Source: an uncultured Burkholderiales bacterium (GTDB lineage: Bacteria > Pseudomonadota > Gammaproteobacteria > Burkholderiales > Burkholderiaceae_C). From it: a DNA stretch of 5,278 nt. A program made the translations under genes and the position numbers. The DNA is taken from positions 1-5,278 of the forward strand of contig CAIQIL010000320.1 in NCBI GenBank assembly GCA_903871865.1. Direction: 5' to 3'. Each line of letters begins with the position of its first letter. Positions within the stretch are counted from its first letter, which is position 1. The notes under the pieces were generated by a model. The model was given only the letters and a program-made list of their open reading frames with translations. It was not told the origin of the DNA and did not search any database. Of this stretch, positions 1 to 4,592 are shown in pieces.

Positions 1-9
1 ACCACCGCC

Positions 10-441
10 ATGCCCTCGGCGTTCGCGCCCATGATCGGCAAGGCCTCCAGCAACACCGGCGCCAGCTTGACCGCTGGTGGTGCGCCCGCGGCAGGCGCCA
101 TGGCCCGCCCCAGCGTGATCCAGCTGGTGTTCCGCGAGAAGGGTGCGCTCTACGCCGCCTACATGCCGGCCTTCACCGATGGCGGCTTGTTCGTGCCCAC
201 CACGCGCGACTACACCCTGGGCGACGACATCTACCTGCTGCTGTCTCTGCCCGAAGACCCCCAGCGCTACCCCGTGGCCGGCAAGATCGCCTGGATCACC
301 CCCGCCAACGCCTCCGGCGGTCGCACCCAGGGTGTCGGCGTGCGCTTTCCCGCAGACGACAAAACCCGCCTGCTGCGCGTCAAGATCGAACAGATCCTGG
401 GCACCAACATCTCGTCGAGCAAACCGACCCAGACCATCTGA
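10..441 (+). CDS. pilZ: Type IV pilus assembly protein PilZ (PilZ-domain protein)
   Basis: This is a small cytoplasmic PilZ-domain protein needed for type IV pilus assembly; in studied relatives it acts through the pilus ATPase PilB and its regulators. The conserved domain begins at ATG 100 (ARPSVIQLVF), continues through FTDGGLFVPTTR, LGDDIYLLLSLP, YPVAGKIAWITP and TQGVGVRFP, and ends in PTQTI, an ending I recall as typical of betaproteobacterial PilZ. From ATG 100 the protein has 113 residues, close to family length. The frame is also open from ATG 10 to the left edge with high GC at third positions. The 30 residues before ATG 100 are Ala/Gly-rich and could be a real N-terminal extension; no clear ribosome binding site decides between 10, 100 or a start outside the window. 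The RxxxR motif that binds cyclic-di-GMP in other PilZ domains is not visible, as expected for this subgroup. tatD follows 70 bases downstream. Confidence 0.9.
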   Translation: MPSAFAPMIGKASSNTGASLTAGGAPAAGAMARPSVIQLVFREKGALYAAYMPAFTDGGLFVPTTRDYTLGDDIYLLLSLPEDPQRYPVAGKIAWITPANASGGRTQGVGVRFPADDKTRLLRVKIEQILGTNISSSKPTQTI

Positions 442-463
442 TGGCCAGCGGGTGACCATCTGA
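432..463 (+). repeat. 10-bp direct repeat GACCATCTGA spanning the pilZ stop
   Basis: GACCATCTGA occurs at 432-441, where it encodes the end of PilZ and its stop, and again at 454-463 in the spacer. The period is 22 bases, about two helical turns. It may be a small duplication left by mutation, or chance; a function is not shown. Confidence 0.5.
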
Positions 464-472
464 GGCATGATC

Positions 473-503
473 GCAGGTTGCGCATCTGGCGCATCACACC
501 TGC
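473..503 (+). promoter_or_regulatory. Bulged hairpin in the tatD leader
   Basis: GCAGGT (473-478) pairs with ACCTGC (498-503), and TGCGC (479-483) pairs with GCGCA (489-493). The result is 11 base pairs around the loop ATCTG, with a four-base bulge TCAC on the 3' side. It ends eight bases before the tatD ATG at 512 and covers the place where a ribosome binding site would sit. It could limit tatD translation. It could also be a weak pilZ terminator, since only TTT follows. The pairing is read directly from the sequence; the role is inferred. Confidence 0.45.
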
Positions 504-511
504 TTTGCATC

Positions 512-1297
512 ATGTTCGTTGACTCGCACTGCCACCTCAACTTCCCCGATTACGCCCAGACCCTGGACCAGGTCCGCGCCGACATGGCCGAGGCCCGCGT
601 GGGCCGTGCGCTGTGCATCAGCACCACCTTGGAAGAGTTTCCGCAGGTGCAGGCCCTGGCCGCGCGCTTCGACAACTTCTGGGCCACGGTGGGCGTTCAC
701 CCCGACAACGAAGGCGTGCAAGAGCCCACGCTCGAAGACCTGGTCGAGCGCAGCCGCCTGCCGCGCGTGGTCGGCATCGGCGAAACCGGCCTCGACTACT
801 ACCGCCTGGGCGAGCGCACCGTGGCCGACATGGCGTGGCAGCGTGAACGCGTCCGCGTGCACATCCGCGCGGCGCGCCAGACCGGCCTGCCGCTGGTGAT
901 CCACACCCGCGAAGCCAGCGCCGACACCCTCGCCATCCTGCGCGAGGAGGGCGAGGGCCAGGTGCGCGGCGTCTTCCACTGCTTCACCGAGAACGAGGCC
1001 ACGGCCCGCGCCGCCCTGGACCTGGGCTTCTACATCTCGTTCTCCGGCATCCTGACCTTCAAGAACGCCGTCGAACTGCGCGAGGTGGCCAGCTTCGTGC
1101 CGCTCAGCCGCTGCCTGATCGAAACCGACAGCCCCTACCTGGCGCCCACGCCGCACCGCGGCAAGACCAACTCGCCCGCCTACGTGGCCCTGGTGGCCCG
1201 CCAGCTCGCCGCCATCAAAGGCTGTGACGAAGCCGAGGTGGGGCGCGTCACCAGCGAGAATTTCGAGGATTTGTTCTCGTTGGTGCGCCGCAGCTGA
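512..1297 (+). CDS. tatD: TatD-family metal-dependent hydrolase (putative DNase)
   Basis: This is a TIM-barrel metal hydrolase of the TatD/YcfH/YjjV family; characterised members are cytoplasmic Mg-dependent DNases active on single-stranded or damaged DNA. The 261 residues match family length. Expected metal ligands are visible in order: HCH (His6, His8) in VDSHCHLNF, Glu91 in GIGETGLDYY, His131 in VIHTRE, His156 in VFHCF, and Asp206 in ETDSPYLAP. Other family signatures are GVHPDN (61-66), TPHRGKTNSP after the last ligand, and SENFEDLF near the C-terminus. ATG 512 was chosen because the family begins almost exactly at MFVDSHCHLN. An in-frame ATG at 467 would add 15 unrelated residues, and its GAGG is only one base away. 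No good Shine-Dalgarno precedes 512; a hairpin occupies that region. The gene follows pilZ by 70 bases and could be co-transcribed with it. The E. coli tatABC link is historical and does not imply protein export. The exact paralogue (YcfH or YjjV type) cannot be fixed by eye. Confidence 0.93.
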   Translation: MFVDSHCHLNFPDYAQTLDQVRADMAEARVGRALCISTTLEEFPQVQALAARFDNFWATVGVHPDNEGVQEPTLEDLVERSRLPRVVGIGETGLDYYRLGERTVADMAWQRERVRVHIRAARQTGLPLVIHTREASADTLAILREEGEGQVRGVFHCFTENEATARAALDLGFYISFSGILTFKNAVELREVASFVPLSRCLIETDSPYLAPTPHRGKTNSPAYVALVARQLAAIKGCDEAEVGRVTSENFEDLFSLVRRS

Positions 1298-1318
1298 GGG
1301 TTTGGCCACGCTGTTTGC

Positions 1319-1349
1319 CTGACGGCCTGTCAGACAATTTCTGACAGGC
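1319..1349 (+). terminator. Perfect 10-bp hairpin after tatD, overlapping a second dyad
   Basis: GCCTGTCAGA (1325-1334) and TCTGACAGGC (1340-1349) form a perfect 10-bp stem with loop CAATT, starting 27 bases after the tatD stop. A second dyad shares its left arm: CTGAC (1319-1323) pairs with GTCAG (1329-1333) around a five-base loop, so the two cannot form together. No continuous T run follows, only a mixed GGTTGTTTGG, so this is not a textbook intrinsic terminator. It could end the pilZ-tatD transcript. It could also be an operator or leader element for the small gene at 1441, 91 bases further on. Confidence 0.45.
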
Positions 1350-1430
1350 GGTATGGTTGTTTGGCGACTACCACCAACCGCCTCTGATCCCTACAGTGAG
1401 TCCCATCGCAATCGGACATATTTCACAGCA

Positions 1431-1434
1431 GAGG
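1431..1434 (+). promoter_or_regulatory. Ribosome binding site GAGG for the small gene
   Basis: GAGG (within AGAGG) lies six bases before ATG 1441, an ideal spacing. It selects this ATG over the upstream in-frame TTG at 1357, which would add 28 unrelated residues. Confidence 0.65.
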
Positions 1435-1440
1435 CCCCCC

Positions 1441-1656
1441 ATGCAAAAGCAAAGCTTGTACGCCAATCCCTTCGCCCTGATGATGGACCCTCAGGCCGTG
1501 CTGGAGGCCATGGAGCGTTCGGAGCGCCTGAACCGCCTGCAAAGCCGCGTGTGCCGTCCGCTGGACAAGCCGCTGATCCCGATGGTGGGTTCGGACGATC
1601 AAGAAATCGACGCCAGCGACATCGAGTTGGCGGAAGAAGGCGTTTCGGCTCAGTGA
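1441..1656 (+). CDS. Small hypothetical protein, 71 residues
   Basis: I do not recognise a named family. The protein starts MQKQSLYANPFALMMDP, then has a probable amphipathic helix with many charges (about residues 18-36, VLEAMERSERLNRL). A basic, proline-containing stretch follows (SRVCRPLDKPLIP, about 35-47, one cysteine), and then a strongly acidic tail (SDDQEIDASDIELAEE, about 51-66). There is no signal peptide, membrane segment or metal motif, so a soluble cytoplasmic location is likely. Coding is supported by a well-placed GAGG, good third-position GC and a clean stop. The length and the basic-then-acidic layout would suit a small adaptor or regulatory protein, but that is speculation. 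It lies 143 bases after tatD behind a strong dyad, so it is probably transcribed separately. It converges on the transporter operon, with 37 bases between the two stop codons. Confidence 0.75.
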   Translation: MQKQSLYANPFALMMDPQAVLEAMERSERLNRLQSRVCRPLDKPLIPMVGSDDQEIDASDIELAEEGVSAQ

Positions 1657-1666
1657 TCCAGACAGC

Positions 1667-1684
1667 GCGTCGGACGCCCGACGC
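1667..1684. terminator. GC-rich hairpin between convergent genes
   Basis: GCGTCGG (1667-1673) and CCGACGC (1678-1684) form a perfect seven-pair stem with loop ACGC. It fills the 37-base gap between two convergent stop codons, where a bidirectional terminator would be expected. Neither side has a T tract, so any termination would be weak or assisted by Rho or by transcript collision. In DNA this GC-rich, a seven-pair stem can also arise by chance. Confidence 0.35.
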
Positions 1685-1693
1685 CGGCGCGGC

Positions 1694-2563
1694 TCACAGC
1701 GCCTGAGGCCAGCGTGCCTCCAGATGTCGCCCCAGGCGTGCGAGCGCCAGGCACATGAGGGCATAGACCAGCCCCACGAACAGGTAGGCCTCGAAGTAGA
1801 AGGCCCGCCAGACCGGGTCCCCGCTCAGGCTGAGCGAGAGGCCGCCGGTCAGCTCGTGCAGGCCGATCACCATCACCAGCGAGCTGTCCGTGAGCAGCCC
1901 GATGGCAGGGCTGGTCAGTGCTGGCAACACGGCCCTCAGGGCCTGTGGCAGCACGATGCGACCTTGTGTCGCCCACCACCCCAAGCCCAGCGTGTGAGCT
2001 GCTTCGCTCTGTTCTTTCGGCACCGTCTGCAGGCCGCCTCTGACGATTTCCGCAAGGTAGACCGCCGAAAACACGCTGAGCACGGCCGTGGCCCGCCACA
2101 ACAGCGCGGGCGCTTCGCCCTGCGGCCACAGCAGCGGCAACAAAAACGCCGCCATGAAGAGCAGGGTGACGACCGGCACGCCGCGCCCACCTTCGATGAA
2201 GGCCACGGCAGGCCCGTGCAGCCAAGGCCAGGACGACCGACGCGCGAGCGCCAGGCCGATTGCCAAGGGCCAGGACAGCAGCCAGCTCAGGCCGAACAGC
2301 ATCAGTGTCAAAGGCAGGCCCGCGGGCTGCCAAGGCTGCCCCGGCGCCGACTCGGTGACGCGGCCCAGCAGCCACTGCGACCCTTTTTCGGCCACCACGC
2401 CCCAGCATGCGCCGTGGTGCTGCAAGGCCTGGCAGGCGGCCGCATCGGCGCGGAACTCGGCTCGCCACACGGCCCAGCCCAGCCATTGCCACAGCAGCCA
2501 TGCGACCAGCAGCAAGCCCAGGCCGCTGGAGACGGCTTTCAGCGCAGGTGCGACGGACTTCAA
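1694..2563 (-). CDS. aapM: Polar amino acid ABC transporter permease, AapM/BztC type
   Basis: This is the second inner-membrane subunit of an Aap/Bzt-type importer, which forms the transport channel with the other permease. It has 289 residues. A hydrophobic segment at about 12-32 is followed by a periplasmic loop containing HHGACWGVVAEK, typical of AapM/YhdY proteins. Further hydrophobic segments lie at about 83-107, 117-147, 157-176, 221-237 and 256-277. The cytoplasmic EAA loop that docks to the ATPase is intact: EAA 187-189, Gly193, Ile203 and LP 205-206, giving EAAxxxGxxxxxxxxxIxLP. The start is TTG at 2563: AAGGAGG lies six bases before it, and it overlaps the stop of the preceding permease as TTGA. 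No ATG lies near this point. It looks shorter at the N-terminus than the AapM proteins I know. It is the last gene of the operon; no ATPase follows. Confidence 0.9.
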   Translation of the reverse strand: MKSVAPALKAVSSGLGLLLVAWLLWQWLGWAVWRAEFRADAAACQALQHHGACWGVVAEKGSQWLLGRVTESAPGQPWQPAGLPLTLMLFGLSWLLSWPLAIGLALARRSSWPWLHGPAVAFIEGGRGVPVVTLLFMAAFLLPLLWPQGEAPALLWRATAVLSVFSAVYLAEIVRGGLQTVPKEQSEAAHTLGLGWWATQGRIVLPQALRAVLPALTSPAIGLLTDSSLVMVIGLHELTGGLSLSLSGDPVWRAFYFEAYLFVGLVYALMCLALARLGRHLEARWPQAL

Positions 2564-3450
2564 GCCTGGCCTCCTTGCAAGGCCTGTCGTGCGTTGAAGG
2601 CGTTCATGGTGGCCGACGTCAGCAGCGACATCGCCAGGTACAGGGCCATCATCACCGCCACGCACTCCACCGCGCGCCCGGTCTGGTTGAGCGTGGTGTT
2701 GCCCACCGAGACGAGGTCCGGGTAGCCCACCGCCACGGCCAGGGACGAGTTCTTCACCAGGTTGAGGTACTGGTTGGTGGTGCCCGGCACGATGGTGCGC
2801 AGCGCCTGCGGCAACAGCACCCGGCGGATGACTTGCCAGCGCGTGGCGCCCAGGGTCTCGGCGGCTTCGAGCAGGCTGGCCGACACGGCCTCGATGCCGC
2901 TGCGGAACACCTCGGCCAGGAAGGCGCCGGTGTAGACGCTCAGGGCGAGCATGACGGCCAGGAACTCGGGCGTGACCGCGCCGCCACCCTGCACGTTGAA
3001 GGCCTCCTGCATGGGCCAGGACCACGCCCAGCCCCCATCGGCCATGGCGGGCCAGGGGAATGCGAGGCCTCCCTTGCTCAGCCACACACCGGGCAGCAGG
3101 GACAGCGCCGCGTTGGCGTCCGGCAGCCATTCCACCAGCAGCAGGTACCAAATCAGCAGTTGCAGCAGCAGGGGCACGAGGCGCACCGCGTCCACGATGC
3201 CGCTGCTCAACAGGCGCCAGCTGCGCGAGGACGAGCCGCGCCCCAGGGCCAGCAACAAGCCCAGCACGGTGGCCAGCAGCAGGGCGGGCAGGCTCACGCG
3301 CAGGGTGTTGCCCAGGCCGACGAGCAGGGCGCGCCACACGGGCTGCGTGGCCTCGAAGGCGAACAGCCCGGTTTCGCCGATGTCAAAGCCCGCAGGCTGG
3401 AGGAGGAAGTCCCAGGTGGACACGTTGGCAGAGGCAGGCAGTGGGATCAA
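2560..3450 (-). CDS. aapQ: Polar amino acid ABC transporter permease, AapQ/BztB type
   Basis: This is the first inner-membrane permease of the importer, 296 residues. AapQ/BztB hallmarks are visible in order: WDFLLQPAGFDIGET (13-27), GLGNTLRVSL (45-54), VPLLLQLLIWY (92-102), and a long loop with LSKGGLAFPWP (124-134). Then come YTGAFLAEVFRSGI (173-186), VPGTTNQYLNLVKNSSLAVAVGYPDL (221-246), NQTG (255-258) and a terminal segment ending MNAFNARQ. The EAA loop is intact: EAA 195-197, Gly201, Val211, LP 213-214. TTG 3450 is the most upstream usable start. It overlaps the binding-protein stop as TTGA, which fits translational coupling, but no clear Shine-Dalgarno precedes it. GTG 3423 is the alternative. 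Family members I know carry an extra N-terminal membrane segment before the WDFL-like region; here it is missing. The gene's own stop overlaps the next start in the same TTGA form. Confidence 0.9.
   Translation of the reverse strand: MIPLPASANVSTWDFLLQPAGFDIGETGLFAFEATQPVWRALLVGLGNTLRVSLPALLLATVLGLLLALGRGSSSRSWRLLSSGIVDAVRLVPLLLQLLIWYLLLVEWLPDANAALSLLPGVWLSKGGLAFPWPAMADGGWAWSWPMQEAFNVQGGGAVTPEFLAVMLALSVYTGAFLAEVFRSGIEAVSASLLEAAETLGATRWQVIRRVLLPQALRTIVPGTTNQYLNLVKNSSLAVAVGYPDLVSVGNTTLNQTGRAVECVAVMMALYLAMSLLTSATMNAFNARQALQGGQA
2570..2576 (-). promoter_or_regulatory. Full-consensus Shine-Dalgarno inside the upstream permease gene
   Basis: On the minus strand AAGGAGG (2576 down to 2570) lies six bases before the TTG start at 2563. 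It is embedded in the codons for LQGG at the end of the preceding permease. This near-perfect site compensates for the weak TTG start and fixes the start of the second permease. Confidence 0.8.
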
Positions 3451-4475
3451 CGCACCGGCGGCGCGTAGATCAGGCCGCCCTGGTTCCAGGGCCGGTTGAC
3501 GCCGCGTGGCAGCTTGAGCGGCGACTGCGCACCGACGTTGCGCTCGAAGATTTCACCGTAGTGGCCCACCGCCTTGAGCGCGCGCAGCGACCAGGCCTTG
3601 TCCAGGCCCAGCAGCTTGCCCATGTCCTCGCCACTGCCCACCAGGCGCTGGATGGCCGGGTCGTCAGACGACTTCATGGCGTCGGCCCGGGCCTGGGTGA
3701 TGCCCAGCTCTTCGGCTTCCTGCAGCGCGAACACCGTCCATTTGACGATGGCGAACCACTCGTCGTCGCCACGGCGCACCACGGGGCCCAGCGGCTCTTT
3801 GGAGATCAGGTCAGGCAGCACGGTGTAGTCCGCGGGGTTGGGCGATTCTTTGCTGCGGATGCTGGCCAGTGCCGACGCATCGGCCGAGTAAGCCTGGCAA
3901 CGGCCGGCGAACAGGGCTTTGAAGCCGGCCTCGTAGGTGTCGAACACGATGGGCTTGATGCCCAGCTTGCGGGAGCGGGAGAAGTCCGCGAGGTTTTTCT
4001 CGGTGGTGGTGCCCGACTGCACGCAGACCTGCGCGCCCTTGAGCTGGGTCGCCCGCGTCACTTTGAGCTTGGTGGGCACGAGGAAGGCCTGGCCGTCGAT
4101 GTAGGTGATGGCGGTGAAGTGGAAGCCCAGCGAGGCGTCGCGGGTCAGCGTCCAGGAGGTGTTGCGCGAGAGCACGTCGATCTGGCCGGACTGCAGCGCC
4201 GCAAAGCGCTGTTGCGAATTCAGCGGCACGAAGTTGACCTTGTCGCCATCGCCCAGCACGGCAGCGGCCACGGCGCGGCAGATGTCCACGTCTAGCCCCG
4301 TCCAGCGGCCTTTGGCATCGGGTGCCGAGAAGCCCGCCACGCCGGTGCTGACGCCGCAGTTGATCTGGCCGCGCTGACGGATGCCATCGAGCGTCTTGCC
4401 GGCATGGGCCTGGCAGGAGGCGGCCACCAGCAGCACGGCCAGGACAGCGCGCCAGGCAGGCAGGGGGCTGGGCAT
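3447..4475 (-). CDS. aapJ: Periplasmic polar amino acid-binding protein, AapJ/BztA type
   Basis: This is the solute-binding subunit of an ABC importer for general or acidic L-amino acids. From ATG 4475 it has 342 residues, the usual AapJ length. Residues 1-25 form a signal peptide: one arginine, a hydrophobic core AVLAVLLVAAS, and an AHA cleavage site, with the mature protein starting GKTLDGI. Family features follow: INCGVSTGVAGFS (38-50), GLDVDICRAVAAA (60-72), RFAALQSGQIDVLSRNTSWT (90-109, the family's characteristic RNTSWTLTRD), SGTTTEKNLADF (154-165), DASALAS (199-205) and RGVNRPWNQGGLIY (324-337). The mature protein has four cysteines (40, 66, 151, 193) that could form disulfides. An in-frame ATG at 4511 would give a longer but still possible signal peptide; neither ATG has a convincing Shine-Dalgarno. 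It is the first gene of the operon and overlaps the permease start as TTGA. The precise substrate cannot be read from the sequence. Confidence 0.93.
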   Translation of the reverse strand: MPSPLPAWRAVLAVLLVAASCQAHAGKTLDGIRQRGQINCGVSTGVAGFSAPDAKGRWTGLDVDICRAVAAAVLGDGDKVNFVPLNSQQRFAALQSGQIDVLSRNTSWTLTRDASLGFHFTAITYIDGQAFLVPTKLKVTRATQLKGAQVCVQSGTTTEKNLADFSRSRKLGIKPIVFDTYEAGFKALFAGRCQAYSADASALASIRSKESPNPADYTVLPDLISKEPLGPVVRRGDDEWFAIVKWTVFALQEAEELGITQARADAMKSSDDPAIQRLVGSGEDMGKLLGLDKAWSLRALKAVGHYGEIFERNVGAQSPLKLPRGVNRPWNQGGLIYAPPVR

Positions 4476-4592
4476 GTGGCGCAAACGGAGCAGGTCGGGC
4501 AGGGTGGGCATGGCGCAGGTCACGGGGTTGGCGGCAAGGGCTGCGGGGCCCCAGCGGGCCACGCGCCGCCATTGTGGGTCAAAGCACGGGTG
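4476..4592 (-). other. Leader region between the methyltransferase and the transporter operon
   Basis: These 117 bases are the only place in the window where a promoter for the transporter operon could lie. A TTGACC is present on the minus strand (4582 down to 4577), but no -10-like hexamer occurs at the right distance. An 8-bp palindrome GGGGCCCC lies at 4545-4552. No clear terminator for the methyltransferase gene is seen, so the operon may be partly transcribed by read-through. The region also holds the longer start option (ATG 4511) of the binding protein. Confidence 0.4.

Noticed and set aside
467..511. 15-residue N-terminal extension of TatD from ATG 467
   Set aside because: The family starts at MFVDSHCH. 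The GAGG is only one base from ATG 467, and the extension overlaps a hairpin.
494..1309. 271-residue open frame on the minus strand opposite tatD
   Set aside because: It mirrors tatD, which has all its catalytic residues. Its His/Ala/Gly/Gln-rich composition and lack of domains are typical of antisense shadows in GC-rich DNA.
1724..2725. Long plus-strand frame opposite the second permease
   Set aside because: It is rich in Gln, Arg, Pro and Ala with no fold signature, while the minus strand carries a complete permease with an EAA motif.
1694..3337. 547-residue minus-strand frame that would fuse extra sequence to the second permease
   Set aside because: The first 258 residues are the out-of-frame shadow of the first permease. 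A full-consensus Shine-Dalgarno and TTGA junction place the start at 2563.
3060..4295. 411-residue plus-strand frame across the permease and binding-protein genes
   Set aside because: It spans two real minus-strand genes and has low-complexity composition; it is a product of the skewed codon bias.
4411..4413. Lipoprotein cysteine (VAASC) in the binding-protein signal peptide
   Set aside because: Position -3 is Ala rather than Leu, Val or Ile, and a better signal peptidase I site (AHA) follows directly.
4476..4562. Longer binding-protein start at GTG 4562
   Set aside because: It would put 29 extra residues before a normal signal peptide. ATG 4475 gives the family length and a classic n-region, core and AHA cleavage site.
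4577..4582. TTGACC as a -35 box for the transporter operon
   Set aside because: No -10-like hexamer lies 16-18 bases downstream on the minus strand; the following sequence is entirely GC-rich.
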